A stretch of 64,000 bases of DNA from UBA4421 sp002470275 (GTDB lineage: Bacteria > Pseudomonadota > Gammaproteobacteria > Pseudomonadales > Azotimanducaceae): NCBI GenBank assembly GCA_913052345.1, contig CAJXDR010000005.1:1-64000 (forward strand), written 5' to 3'. The stretch's first letter is position 1. Each line of letters starts with the position of its first letter. This document shows positions 36,678-45,565 of this stretch, piece after piece. The position numbers and the translations under genes are program-made. The notes beneath the pieces are model-generated. The model was not told where the DNA came from, did not search any database, and saw nothing but the letters and a program-made list of their open reading frames with translations.

Positions 36678-37388
36678 ATGCGCCAGGGAGACCTCCCCTA
36701 CCTACCCCCACAGCCAGTCGCCTTTCCAGCCCCGGAACAGGCCTGGGAACGCCCGGACGGGCTGTTGGCCGCGGGCGGTGACCTGACCTGTGAATGGCTC
36801 CTTGAGGCGTATGCGCGGGGTATTTTCCCTTGGTTCGACGACGACTCGGGGCCTGTCCTCTGGTGGAGCCCCTCGGAGCGCGGGGTGTTGATTCCTGGAA
36901 CCATGAAGGTCAGCAGGAGCCTAAGAAAAAAGCTGCGCCAAGATAACCTCCGAATCGGTTTCGACCAGGCCTTCCCCCAGGTCATCGCGGCCTGCGCAGA
37001 AACCCGTTCCACTCGCGTGGGTACATGGATCACGCCGAGCATGCAGGCGGCCTATATTGCCGTTCACGAAGCGGGCTTCGCTCACAGCGTAGAGGTCTTT
37101 GAGGATGAAAAACTCGTCGGCGGGTTGTATGGTCTTTCCCTAGGCAGCATGTTTTTCGGTGAATCCATGTTTTCCATCTCTAACGATGCATCCAAGATTG
37201 CGTTCTATCACCTCAGCCAACGACTGGCGGAATGGCGTTTCGATCTCATCGACTGTCAGCTTATGAATCCACATCTTGAGAGCCTGGGGGTTCGCCCTAT
37301 GGCCCGGGCTGAGTTCTTAGCCCGCCTGAGGGAAAACGATTTGTCTAGAACGCGCCTGGGCAGCTGGGATCAGTCGGCGGCCTTTTGA
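36678..37388 (+). CDS. aat: Leucyl/phenylalanyl-tRNA-protein transferase
   Basis: A 236-residue enzyme that adds Leu or Phe from tRNA to N-terminal Lys or Arg of proteins, creating N-degrons. Family marks are GLLAAGGDLTCEWLLEAYARG, GIFPWFDDD with WWSPSERGVL, and the acceptor region VEVFEDEKLVGGLYGLSLGS with FFGESMFS. It is followed, with overlapping stop and start, by bpt. Together with clpS-clpA a few genes on, it completes the bacterial N-degron pathway. Confidence 0.95.
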   Translation: MRQGDLPYLPPQPVAFPAPEQAWERPDGLLAAGGDLTCEWLLEAYARGIFPWFDDDSGPVLWWSPSERGVLIPGTMKVSRSLRKKLRQDNLRIGFDQAFPQVIAACAETRSTRVGTWITPSMQAAYIAVHEAGFAHSVEVFEDEKLVGGLYGLSLGSMFFGESMFSISNDASKIAFYHLSQRLAEWRFDLIDCQLMNPHLESLGVRPMARAEFLARLRENDLSRTRLGSWDQSAAF

Positions 37389-38119
37389 AAACGCCCTTTG
37401 ACGAAACGGAGGAAGAGTCGGAACGCCCTATCGACCTCTATCTGACGCCGGCCCATGCCTGCTCCTATCTAGATCGCAATGACGCTCAGACGCTCTTTGC
37501 TGACCCCCGAAGGATCATCACTGATCGGCACTATCAACGCCTTGCAGACCAAGGATACCGGCGCAGCGGGAGCCACCTGTATCGCCCTCACTGCTCGGCC
37601 TGCAGCGCCTGTATTCCGCTGCGCCTTCCGGTGGCCTCCTTTCGCCCGTCACGCTCACAGCGCCGCAACCGAGCCAGCAATGCTGACCTGCATCTGCAGC
37701 TTGAGCCGGCGCGCTTTACCCCACGGCACTATCACCTTTACGAACGTTACATCAGCCTGCGACACGCGGATGGTGATATGTATCCCGCATCAGAAGACCA
37801 GTTCCGTTCTTTTTTGCTGAGTCCCTGGTCGAATAGTGAATTTCTCTGTCTCTATGAGGGCGATCGGCTGTTGAGCGTTGCGGTGACGGATCAACAGCTC
37901 AACGGGCTGTCCGCTGTCTATACGTTCTTCGAACCCTCGGCTGCACAGCGGGGACTTGGGGTGCTGAGTATTCTGCAGCAGATCGACCTGTGCCAAGAAC
38001 GCGATCTACCCTTCCTCTACCTTGGCTACTGGATCAAGGGCTCCCCGAAGATGGCCTATAAGACTGACTTTCGGCCCACGCAGATGTTGATCGAAAATCG
38101 CTGGATTACCCTGAACTGA
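37385..38119 (+). CDS. bpt: Bacterial protein leucyltransferase (Bpt/Ate-like)
   Basis: A 244-residue aminoacyl-tRNA protein transferase of the Bpt group, which adds Leu to N-terminal Asp or Glu. Marks are the N-terminal CSYLDRNDAQTLF, GYRRSGSHLYRPHCSACSAC with its cysteines, RYISLRHADGDM and LPFLYLGYWIKGSPKMAYK. It starts with TTG at 37385, whose last bases overlap the aat stop (TTGA); no ATG lies near the conserved N-terminus. The rare start and overlap imply coupling and lower yield. Confidence 0.92.
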   Translation: MKTPFDETEEESERPIDLYLTPAHACSYLDRNDAQTLFADPRRIITDRHYQRLADQGYRRSGSHLYRPHCSACSACIPLRLPVASFRPSRSQRRNRASNADLHLQLEPARFTPRHYHLYERYISLRHADGDMYPASEDQFRSFLLSPWSNSEFLCLYEGDRLLSVAVTDQQLNGLSAVYTFFEPSAAQRGLGVLSILQQIDLCQERDLPFLYLGYWIKGSPKMAYKTDFRPTQMLIENRWITLN

Positions 38120-38225
38120 TCTCTCAGAGGCTGTACATTCTCTTCTAATTGTCACCCGCTTGCGGCACAATCGCCCCCGCCGTCCCCAGGGGACTCATGC
38201 GACGAAGGATTCAGCTGAAGTTTAT

Positions 38226-38441
38226 ATGGCTAAAGAAGAACAGATTGAAATGGACGGGACGGTCGTCGATACCTTACCCAATACGATGTTTCGCGTGGAA
38301 CTGGAAAACGGCCATACCGTGACGGCGCATATCTCTGGGAAAATGCGAAAGAACTACATCAGGATTCTAACCGGGGATAAAGTGAAGGTTGAACTCACCC
38401 CTTACGATCTGTCCAAGGGGCGAATCACCTTCAGAATGTAG
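38226..38441 (+). CDS. infA: Translation initiation factor IF-1
   Basis: A 71-residue OB-fold factor that occupies the ribosomal A site during initiation. The sequence MAKEEQIEMDGTVVDTLPNT and the later GKMRKNYIRILTGDKV are nearly invariant across Proteobacteria. The ATG at 38226 gives the standard N-terminus; the open frame continues 22 codons upstream but is non-coding there. It sits between bpt and clpA, with only 12 bases to the converging clpA stop. Confidence 0.97.
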   Translation: MAKEEQIEMDGTVVDTLPNTMFRVELENGHTVTAHISGKMRKNYIRILTGDKVKVELTPYDLSKGRITFRM

Positions 38442-38453
38442 ATGCCTGACCCT

Positions 38454-40715
38454 CTAGGCTACTTCCTCGGACAGCACCGTAACCACCAGTTCTCCGTCTT
38501 CTAAGGTCACGCTCACGGTGCCGCCCCCACTGGCCAAGGCGCCAAAAAGCAAGTCCTCTGCCAGCGGTCGCTTGATTTTTTCCTGGATAAGGCGCTGCAT
38601 TGGTCGTGCACCCATCTTTTCGTCGTAACCCTCGCGGGCCAGCCAGGTCCTCGCTTCCTCATCCACTTCCAGGGTGACCCGTTTCTCGTCGAGCTGCGCC
38701 TGAAGTTCGGTGAGGAATTTGTCCACCACTGTTTTCACCACATCCGTCGTCAGGGCCCCAAATTGAACAATGGCGTCGAGCCTATTACGAAATTCCGGCG
38801 TGAAGATTCGGCGGATCGCTTCCATGCCGTCGGTTGAGTTGTCCTGCTCCGTGAAGCCAATGGACGCACGGCTCATTTCCTGTGCCCCCGCATTGGTCGT
38901 CATGATCAGCACAACATTCCTGAAATCGGCCTTGCGCCCATTATTGTCCGTCAGCGAACCATGGTCCATCACCTGGAGCAGCAGGTTAAAGACCTCTGGA
39001 TGGGCTTTTTCAATCTCATCCAGCAGCACGACTGAGTGCGGATGCTTGGTCACGGCCTCGGTGAGCAGCCCGCCCTGATCGAATCCGACATATCCGGGAG
39101 GTGCCCCAATGAGCCGGCTGACCGTGTGGCGCTCCATATACTCGGACATGTCATAGCGCAGCAGCTCTACGCCCAGAGCGTTTGCTAGCTGCTTACAGAC
39201 CTCGGTCTTGCCCACGCCGGTGGGGCCGGCAAACAGGAAGGATCCAATGGGTTTTTCACCGCTTTTGAGCCCTGCTCGGGACAGTTTGATGGCGGTGGTC
39301 AGTTGGCCAATGGCCTCGTCCTGGCCAAAGACGGCCATCTTGAGGTTGCCGTCGAGATCCCTCAGCGAGGCTTTGTCCGAGCTGCTGACTTGAGCAGACG
39401 GGATACGCGCGATTTTGGCTACCACCTGTTCAATATCCGTGGCGCCAATGCTTTTCTTTCTGCGACTCGGGGCCTGAAGCTGCTGGGCCGCCCCAGCCTC
39501 GTCCACCACATCGATCGCCTTGTCCGGCATAAAGCGATCATTGATATATTTGGCCGCCAGTTCGGAGGCAGCGCGTAGCGCCTTATCCGTGTAGCGCAGC
39601 TGATAATGATCCTCGAAGCGGGATTTCAACCCCTTTAAGATTCGATAGGTATCGTCTACGTCGGGTTCGATCACATCGATTTTCTGAAAACGTCGAGACA
39701 GGGCTCGGTCCTTATCAAAAATACCTCGGTATTCTTGATACGTCGTCGACCCCATGCAGCGTATCTGTCCAGAGGTCAGCAGGGGCTTGAGCAGATTTGA
39801 CGCGTCCATAACGCCCCCTGAAGCCGCCCCGGCGCCAATGATGGTGTGAATTTCATCTATGAAAAGGATGGAACCAGGTTCTTTCTTGAGTTCTGCGAGC
39901 ACGGCTTTGAAGCGCTTTTCAAAATCACCCCGGTACTTCGTGCCGGCCACTAGGGCGCCCAGATCCAGGGAGTAGATGGTGCTTTCAGCCACGACCTCGG
40001 GGACCTTACCTTCGACGATGCGCTTGGCTAGACCCTCCGCGATGGCCGTCTTGCCCACCCCAGATTCACCCACCAGCAGCGGGTTATTCTTTCGACGGCG
40101 GCAGAGGATTTGCACCACGCGCTCCAGTTCTTCGGCACGCCCTACCAGCGGATCGATGCGACCTGCTGCCGCTTCCTCATTGAGGTTCGTGGCGTAGGCC
40201 TGCAGTGCCTTGGGGGTCTCCCCTTCACTACCCTGAGTCGTTTCCTGCTGTTCGTTCTCGTCGATCCCATCCGCATCCTCGACCTTGCTGATGCCGTGGG
40301 AGATATAGTTCACCACGTCGATACGAGTGACGCCCTGGGCCTTTAACAGATAGACGGCCTGACTCTCTTGCTCACTGAAGATCGCGACCAGAACGTTGGC
40401 ACCGGTCACCTCCTTGCGTCCGGAGGACTGGACGTGAAATAGCGCTCGAGAGACCACCCGCTGGAACCCCAGGGTGGTTTGAGGGCCTCTCTCTGTTTCA
40501 TCTGGCCCCAACATAGGGGTGGTCTCTTGGATGTACTTCTCGAGTTCACCCTTCAACAGATCGACCTTGGCACCGACGTTACGCAGCACATCTTGCGCCG
40601 TCTCATTTTGCGTTAGCGCCAGCAAAAGGTGTTCCACCGTCACGAATTCATGACGCGATATGTTTGCCTCTTGGGCGACGGCGTTCAACGATTGCTCTAG
40701 TTCTTTGCTCAACAT
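38454..40715 (-). CDS. clpA: ATP-dependent Clp protease ATPase subunit ClpA
   Basis: A 753-residue unfoldase that feeds N-degron and other substrates into ClpP. The N-terminal double repeat domain (about 1-145) binds ClpS. The first AAA+ module has GESGVGKTAIAEGLA and the second GPTGVGKTEVCKQLA, with the matching LFIDEIHTIIGAG and VLLDEIEKAHPEVF Walker B segments. The middle domain is short, as in ClpA rather than ClpB. A ClpP-binding loop of IG(F/L) type is expected; IGFTEQD near residue 613 is the candidate. It follows clpS at 29 bases on the same strand. Confidence 0.97.
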   Translation of the reverse strand: MLSKELEQSLNAVAQEANISRHEFVTVEHLLLALTQNETAQDVLRNVGAKVDLLKGELEKYIQETTPMLGPDETERGPQTTLGFQRVVSRALFHVQSSGRKEVTGANVLVAIFSEQESQAVYLLKAQGVTRIDVVNYISHGISKVEDADGIDENEQQETTQGSEGETPKALQAYATNLNEEAAAGRIDPLVGRAEELERVVQILCRRRKNNPLLVGESGVGKTAIAEGLAKRIVEGKVPEVVAESTIYSLDLGALVAGTKYRGDFEKRFKAVLAELKKEPGSILFIDEIHTIIGAGAASGGVMDASNLLKPLLTSGQIRCMGSTTYQEYRGIFDKDRALSRRFQKIDVIEPDVDDTYRILKGLKSRFEDHYQLRYTDKALRAASELAAKYINDRFMPDKAIDVVDEAGAAQQLQAPSRRKKSIGATDIEQVVAKIARIPSAQVSSSDKASLRDLDGNLKMAVFGQDEAIGQLTTAIKLSRAGLKSGEKPIGSFLFAGPTGVGKTEVCKQLANALGVELLRYDMSEYMERHTVSRLIGAPPGYVGFDQGGLLTEAVTKHPHSVVLLDEIEKAHPEVFNLLLQVMDHGSLTDNNGRKADFRNVVLIMTTNAGAQEMSRASIGFTEQDNSTDGMEAIRRIFTPEFRNRLDAIVQFGALTTDVVKTVVDKFLTELQAQLDEKRVTLEVDEEARTWLAREGYDEKMGARPMQRLIQEKIKRPLAEDLLFGALASGGGTVSVTLEDGELVVTVLSEEVA

Positions 40716-40744
40716 GTTCTTTATATTCCTGAAATGCGGCAGAT

Positions 40745-41143
40745 TTAATCCGTTATTTCGATCCGAGACATCAGCGGGTGGCTGTTTTCCTGGGCATATA
40801 GATTGACCTGCTCAGACTTTGTTTCCGCGATATCACGCGGAAAGATACCGACAACGGCAGCACCCTCCGTATGTACGACTAACATGATCTGGGTGGCTTT
40901 CTCGCGATTCATCCCAAAAAACTTTTCTAAAATATGAATGACAAATTCCATAGGCGTGTAGTCATCATTTAGTAAAACGACCTTGAACATGGGCGGCTTT
41001 TTAAGTTCGGGCTTTGACGCTTCAACAACGACGCCCACATCACCCTGTTGCTCCGAATCGCCCTCACCGGCCTGCAGACGGCACCCTGACTCTCGATCAG
41101 CGGCCAGCACTCCAGATTCTATAAACGCCTGTCGTTTCTGCAT
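40745..41143 (-). CDS. clpS: ClpA adaptor ClpS
   Basis: About 132 residues. ClpS recognises N-terminal Leu, Phe, Tyr and Trp and delivers such proteins to ClpA. The core is unmistakable: KVVLLNDDYTPMEFVIHILE, FFGMNREKATQIML and VHTEGAAVVGIFPRDIAETK. The ATG at 41143 leaves an N-terminal tail of about 50 residues, longer than the 20-35 seen in typical ClpS; no better ATG lies closer to the core, and the frame is open further to 41314. The start is therefore uncertain. It is divergent from cspD, the usual arrangement. Confidence 0.92.
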   Translation of the reverse strand: MQKRQAFIESGVLAADRESGCRLQAGEGDSEQQGDVGVVVEASKPELKKPPMFKVVLLNDDYTPMEFVIHILEKFFGMNREKATQIMLVVHTEGAAVVGIFPRDIAETKSEQVNLYAQENSHPLMSRIEITD

Positions 41144-41360
41144 CTTCTCGCGTTCCGTCGACCCATATCCCGAGGCTACCACGACTCCCGTGTGGGCCAA
41201 TGCTTGTTTCTCAAATTTGTTCAACTGCCCGTTTAATCTGCGGTCGGCCAGGCTATCTGCCGGAATCAGCGCGCCGCCGGGCAGCCCATGAGGTCCATTT
41301 GCAACGACCTCCAATGCTCAGAGTGTGGGGTCAAAGATTGAAAAGCCAAGTCTTCGTGGC

Positions 41361-41389
41361 TTGACTACGCTGTACGAATTTCGGAAAGT
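41361..41389 (+). promoter_or_regulatory. Candidate cspD promoter
   Basis: TTGACT (41361-41366) and GAAAGT (41384-41389) are separated by 17 bases and lie 22 bases before the cspD ATG. A small hairpin AAGCCA/TGGCTT (41343-41362) overlaps the -35. The -10 keeps only the key A and T, so confidence is modest. Confidence 0.35.
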
Positions 41390-41411
41390 CAGCCTGGGAG
41401 TGGAGAAAAAT

Positions 41412-41729
41412 ATGCCTACTGGAACCGTCAAATGGTTTAACAATGCCAAGGGCTATGGATTTATTTTGCCGGATAATGGTGCAGACGACTTGTTTGCACA
41501 CTTCTCGGCAATTTCCATGGAGGGTTATAAGACGCTGCGGGCTGGAGAGGCCGTCAGCTTCGACATTGAGTCCGGCGATAAGGGACACCACGCGGTGAAC
41601 ATTATCAGCCAGGCCTCGACAGCCTCAGAGCAGCACGCGGTGCCCTCGGAGCAGGGCGAAGTGCCCTCGCAGCAGGGCGAAGCGTCGGTATCAGAGCCCA
41701 ACGCCGCTGAGATGAACTCGCCCCCCTAG
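41412..41729 (+). CDS. cspD: Cold-shock-domain protein, CspD-like, with repeat tail
   Basis: A 105-residue single-stranded nucleic-acid-binding protein. The cold-shock domain (1-68) carries RNP1 AKGYGFILP and RNP2 LFAHFSAI. Its place divergent from clpS identifies it as the CspD type, which inhibits replication initiation in stationary-phase E. coli. The tail (about 69-105) is low-complexity and acidic, with an in-frame tandem repeat coding VPSEQGE and VPSQQGE. The longer frame to 41325 lacks a ribosome site; ATG 41412 follows TGGAG. The stop overlaps the converging idh stop (CTAG). Confidence 0.92.
   Translation: MPTGTVKWFNNAKGYGFILPDNGADDLFAHFSAISMEGYKTLRAGEAVSFDIESGDKGHHAVNIISQASTASEQHAVPSEQGEVPSQQGEASVSEPNAAEMNSPP
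41640..41681 (+). repeat. Two-copy 21-bp tandem repeat in cspD
   Basis: Units 41640-41660 and 41661-41681 differ at one base (the tenth, G versus C), and each codes seven residues (VPSEQGE, VPSQQGE). A partial, more diverged unit precedes them at about 41626-41639. The frame is kept whatever the copy number. Confidence 0.9.
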
Positions 41730-43948
41730 AGGGCCGCCAAGATGTCATTCAGCGTTGCCGACGGGCGCATCACCTGGGCGGCTTTAGCGGGATCCGGTGC
41801 ATAGTAGCCGCCGAGATCGACGGGGTGCCCCTGGGCATCCAGTAATTCGGCGGTGATCACGGTTTCCGCTTCGACCAACCGCTCGGCAAATCGCTCAAAG
41901 CGCGACTTGAGTGCGTCTTCGTCCGCCCTTCTGGCCATGGCCTGAGCCCAAAATTTTGCTAGAAAGAAGTGGCTGCCCCGGTTATCAATCTCATTTACTT
42001 TGCGGGACGGCGACTTGTTGCTGTCTAAAAACTCCGCGATGGCCTCGTCCAGAGTTTCTCCGAGAAGCTTGGCCGCGTCATTATCAAAGACACGCCCAAG
42101 GTGTTCGAAGGACGCACCGAGCGCCAAAAACTCGCCCAGACTATCCCATCTGAGATGTCCCTCCGCCTCCATCTGCTGGACATGCTTGGGCGCTGATCCG
42201 CCGGCTCCGGTCTCGAATAGCCCTCCGCCGTTAATGAGCGGTACGATAGACAGCATCTTTGCACTGGTGCCCAGTTCAAGAATGGGAAACAGGTCCGTCA
42301 AATAGTCGCGCAAGACGTTACCGGTGACGGATATCGTATCCTTACCCTGGCGCATCAACTGCAGTGAATGCCTCGTTGCTTCGGCGGGCTTCAAAATTTT
42401 GATCTCTAGCCCTTGGATGTCGTGCTCGGCCAAATAGGTCTTCACCTTAGCGATCAGCTGGGCGTCGTGAGCACGATCCTGGTCGAGCCAAAAAATCACC
42501 TCATCACCCGTGATCCGGCCCCGAGAAACGGCAAGCTTTACCCAATCTCGTATGGATTCGTCTTTGACGCGACACATCCGCCAAATATCACCAGACGCCA
42601 CCTCATGCCTGAGCAGCACTTCACCGGTGGAACCAACCACCCTCATTTCACCTGAACCGGGGGCTTCGAAGGTTGTATCGTGGGAGCCGTATTCTTCAGC
42701 CTTTTGGGCCATCAGCCCAATGTTCGAAGTCGATCCCATTGTGGTGGGGTCGAAGGCACCGTTGGCGATACATTCGTTAATCGTTTCCGTATAGACCGTG
42801 GCATAGCAGCGATCAGGAATGACGGCCTTGGTATCGTGCAGATCGCCGTCCGGCCCCCACATTTTGCCGGACTCACGAATCGCAGCGGGCATGGACGCAT
42901 CCACAATGACGTCACTGGGAACGTGAAGATTGGTGATGCCCAGATCGGAATTCACCATGGCCAAATCGGGACCCGCCTCGAGACACGCATCCAGGTCCGC
43001 CTCGATCTGCGCGGCCTCGTCAGCCGGCAGGGTCTGAATTTTATCGTAGACGTCGCCAATCCCGTTATTTAGGTCCACGCCGAGACCCGACAACGTCTCA
43101 GCATGTTTTTCCAGGGCAGATCGATAGTAGGCCTGCACCGCATAGCCAAAAATAATGGGGTCAGAAACTTTCATCATCGTCGCTTTGAGGTGCAGCGAGA
43201 ACAGGACACCCGGTGCAGTCGCAGCGATTTGTTCATCGAAAAATGCGCAGAGCGCGGCCTTGCTCATATAGGCCGCGTCCACCACTTCTCCTGCATCCAC
43301 GTGGAGGGCGCTAGCTAGCGTCGTGGAGGCCCCATCGTCCGCCACAAATTCGATGGTCAGCACATCTGGTCCTGACATCGTGGTGGAGATTTCGCTGCCG
43401 TAAAAGTCGCCATGGCTCATATGCGCCACGTGGGATTGAGAATCCGATGACCAGCTTCCCATGCGGTGAGGATGTTTTCGGGCGTATTCCTTCACTGCCC
43501 GGGTCGCGCGCCGATCTGAGTTGCCCTCCCTTAATACTGGGTTAACCGCGCTGCCCTTGACGCTGTCGTAACGGGCCTTGATTTCTTGCTCGGCAGCCTC
43601 TCTTGGGTCCTCGGGATAATTGGGAAGCGCATAGCCCTGCTGCTGGAGCTCTGCAATAGCGGACTGCATTTGAGGCGTGGATGCGCTGATGTTGGGAAGC
43701 TTGATAATGTTTGCTGAGGGGTCCTGCGTCAGGGCCCCTAGTTCTGATAGATGGTCTGCAATGCGCTGATCTGGCTCTAGGTATTCCGGAAATTTCGCTA
43801 AAATTCTGCCCGCCAGTGAAATGTCTCGCGTCTCCACGACGATGCCGGCGGCCTCGGCAAAGGCCTCAATGATAGGCAGCAGCGAATAGGTCGCCAGGCG
43901 TGGCGCTTCGTCGGTTTCGGTATAGATTATCTTCTGTTCACTCGTCAT
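41726..43948 (-). CDS. idh: NADP isocitrate dehydrogenase, monomeric type
   Basis: A 740-residue monomeric isocitrate dehydrogenase, unrelated in fold length to the 45-kDa dimeric Icd, that oxidises isocitrate to 2-oxoglutarate with NADP. The N-terminus (IIYTETDEAPRLATYSLLPI), the SNIIKLPNISAS-like stretch (here ANIIKLPNISASTPQMQSAI), VLREGNSDRRA and FYGSEISTTM are family hallmarks; substrate and cofactor residues in LNQMALVR-like loops cannot be verified by eye. The gene begins after AAGGGGACCTC. Pseudomonas carries icd and idh side by side; only idh is seen here. The end overlaps cspD. Confidence 0.95.
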   Translation of the reverse strand: MTSEQKIIYTETDEAPRLATYSLLPIIEAFAEAAGIVVETRDISLAGRILAKFPEYLEPDQRIADHLSELGALTQDPSANIIKLPNISASTPQMQSAIAELQQQGYALPNYPEDPREAAEQEIKARYDSVKGSAVNPVLREGNSDRRATRAVKEYARKHPHRMGSWSSDSQSHVAHMSHGDFYGSEISTTMSGPDVLTIEFVADDGASTTLASALHVDAGEVVDAAYMSKAALCAFFDEQIAATAPGVLFSLHLKATMMKVSDPIIFGYAVQAYYRSALEKHAETLSGLGVDLNNGIGDVYDKIQTLPADEAAQIEADLDACLEAGPDLAMVNSDLGITNLHVPSDVIVDASMPAAIRESGKMWGPDGDLHDTKAVIPDRCYATVYTETINECIANGAFDPTTMGSTSNIGLMAQKAEEYGSHDTTFEAPGSGEMRVVGSTGEVLLRHEVASGDIWRMCRVKDESIRDWVKLAVSRGRITGDEVIFWLDQDRAHDAQLIAKVKTYLAEHDIQGLEIKILKPAEATRHSLQLMRQGKDTISVTGNVLRDYLTDLFPILELGTSAKMLSIVPLINGGGLFETGAGGSAPKHVQQMEAEGHLRWDSLGEFLALGASFEHLGRVFDNDAAKLLGETLDEAIAEFLDSNKSPSRKVNEIDNRGSHFFLAKFWAQAMARRADEDALKSRFERFAERLVEAETVITAELLDAQGHPVDLGGYYAPDPAKAAQVMRPSATLNDILAAL

Positions 43949-44172
43949 GAGGTCCCCTTTCGCCTAGGTTATATTGGGCTTCCCATCAACCAGAGAAGGC
44001 TGCTAGCCCATAAGGGAAATTACATGCTCTCGAAGTAAGTCACCGCGATGCGGTCTTGAGCATGGGAGAGAGTGCGCATTTGACAAGGCAGCCCCCGCTA
44101 ACGCCTGTTCTGGCCCTCTCCAGCCGCGGCGAAGGATAGTCTGAGGCTGCCCCGAGTGCAACTCAACTCAGG

Positions 44173-44667
44173 TCAATCACCCGATGTGGTGCCCCACTCC
44201 TCCGCCCGCTCATGATCGGCTTGAGTCGAATCAAGCCAGCGTTCGCCCAGTTCGCTGCGTTCCTTTTTCCAGAGCACGGCTCTGGTTTTCAGATAGTCCA
44301 TCATGAATTCTGCCGCCCCGAAGGCAGCCTCGCGATGAGCAGAGGCTACCAGGACCAGCACAATCTGATCGCTGGGAGTGAGGTCGCCAATGCGATGGAT
44401 TATCCGCCAATCCAGAAGCGGCCATCGCTGCTCGGCGGCTGAGGCGATGTGCAGGATAGACTGCTCGGTCATCCCGGGATAATGCTCGAGCCTGAGCGTG
44501 CTGACGCTGCCGCCATCGCCGGCTACCGGGTTACGGTCCCGAACCAGACCGCTGAAACAAACGATGGCGCCAATCTGGGCGCCTAACCTATTCCTCAGGG
44601 CCTGATATTCTTCTGCCAGATCGAAGTCTTCTTGCTGGATAGAGATGCGGGGATCCGGTGTCTTCAT
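44173..44667 (-). CDS. moaE: Molybdopterin synthase catalytic subunit MoaE
   Basis: A 164-residue subunit that inserts two sulfurs into cPMP to make molybdopterin, using MoaD thiocarboxylate. Marks are GAIVCFSGLVRD, LRLEHYPGMTEQ, the WRIIHRIGDL strand and VASAHREAAFGAAEFMMDYLKTRAVLWKKE with the catalytic lysines. It lies three bases after moaD. The length is slightly above E. coli MoaE. A 224-base gap to idh holds nothing clear. Confidence 0.95.
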   Translation of the reverse strand: MKTPDPRISIQQEDFDLAEEYQALRNRLGAQIGAIVCFSGLVRDRNPVAGDGGSVSTLRLEHYPGMTEQSILHIASAAEQRWPLLDWRIIHRIGDLTPSDQIVLVLVASAHREAAFGAAEFMMDYLKTRAVLWKKERSELGERWLDSTQADHERAEEWGTTSGD

Positions 44668-44670
44668 CTC

Positions 44671-44946
44671 TCAGCCTCCCGTCACCGGCGGCAAGAAGGC
44701 CACCTCTGCGCCAGCCGGCAGAGGCTGCAGGTCACTGTGCCAATCCCCTTCAATCAACTGCTGATTTACCGCTACACGAACATTGGGCGCCAGCAGGTGG
44801 GCCACCCTGTCAGTGCCTAGCTGTTGGATTAGCGTAGCGTGTACCTCGGAGAGGCTGTCTGCGGTGGCGCTCAATCGCGCTGTCCCCACGCGCTCCCTCA
44901 GCGAAGCAAAGAAGTGCACTTCGATAGGGTTAGATTCCTCACTCAT
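44671..44946 (-). CDS. moaD: Molybdopterin synthase sulfur carrier MoaD
   Basis: A 91-residue ubiquitin-like sulfur carrier ending in the required Gly-Gly (FLPPVTGG), which is activated as thiocarboxylate by MoeB. The EVHFFASLRERVG start, the VAVNQQLIEGDW middle and the LPAGAEVAFLPP strand fit the family. Its start overlaps the moaC end by eight bases and moaE follows directly. Confidence 0.94.
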   Translation of the reverse strand: MSEESNPIEVHFFASLRERVGTARLSATADSLSEVHATLIQQLGTDRVAHLLAPNVRVAVNQQLIEGDWHSDLQPLPAGAEVAFLPPVTGG

Positions 44947-45433
44947 CGTTTAGCTCCTGGGCGTCCTCTCGACGCCAGGTGCCGCTCTTGCCACCGGTTT
45001 TTTCGTCGAGTTGGATTGCCTCGATAGTCATGGCCTTATCAACGGCCTTACACATATCGTAGACGGTCAGCGCCGCGACGCTCACGGCCGTCAACGCCTC
45101 CATTTCCACGCCCGTCTTGCCCGCCAATTTGCATTCGCCGAGCACCTGTAGGCGTCCAGCGTCTAAGACCTGGAACTCAACGGCGACCTTGGACAACGCC
45201 AAAGGGTGACACAGCGGAATCAGATCAGAACAGCGCTTGGCCGCCTGGATGCCTGCGATGCGCGCCACGGCCAGAACCTCGCCCTTGGGGAGATTATCGC
45301 TGATGATGGCCTCCAGGGTCGCCGGCGCCATCTGCACCACGGCGCTGGCCTTGGCCACTCTCTCGGTAACCGCCTTATCGGCGATATCCACCATATTTGC
45401 TTCTCCGGCCGCATTCATGTGGCTTAAACCCAT
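44939..45433 (-). CDS. moaC: Cyclic pyranopterin monophosphate synthase MoaC
   Basis: A 164-residue enzyme that converts 3',8-cyclo-GTP to cyclic pyranopterin monophosphate, acting after MoaA. Visible are MVDIADKAVTERVAKA, GIQAAKRCSDLIPLCHPLAL with the catalytic Lys/His area, and TGVEMEALTAVSVAALTVYDMCKA. AAGGGATAC precedes the ATG at 45433; a second ATG five codons later is possible. It is the first gene of moaCDE. No moaA is in the window, and no Moco riboswitch fold was recognised in the leader. Confidence 0.95.
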   Translation of the reverse strand: MGLSHMNAAGEANMVDIADKAVTERVAKASAVVQMAPATLEAIISDNLPKGEVLAVARIAGIQAAKRCSDLIPLCHPLALSKVAVEFQVLDAGRLQVLGECKLAGKTGVEMEALTAVSVAALTVYDMCKAVDKAMTIEAIQLDEKTGGKSGTWRREDAQELNDE

Positions 45434-45554
45434 TGCTGTATCCCTTAGGTGCGTTGCCTCATTATGCCTGGCGAATGGTCCTCGGTCAGCGCCACCGGCG
45501 ATAGCCGCTGACCCCGGCCAAGACCTGGGTTACCATGCGCCATTCGATTAGGCC

Positions 45555-45560
45555 TAGATA
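45555..45560 (+). promoter_or_regulatory. -10-like hexamer directly before mnmA
   Basis: TAGATA at 45555-45560 ends five bases before the mnmA ATG and TTACCA (45530-45535) lies 19 bases further up. No Shine-Dalgarno separates it from the ATG. It may place transcription start at or near the first codon. Confidence 0.3.
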
Positions 45561-45565
45561 TTGCC

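Noticed and set aside
45434..45565. Molybdenum-cofactor riboswitch before moaC
   Set aside because: The 132-base gap is shared with mnmA and no matching fold was recognised; the moaC leader has an ordinary ribosome site.
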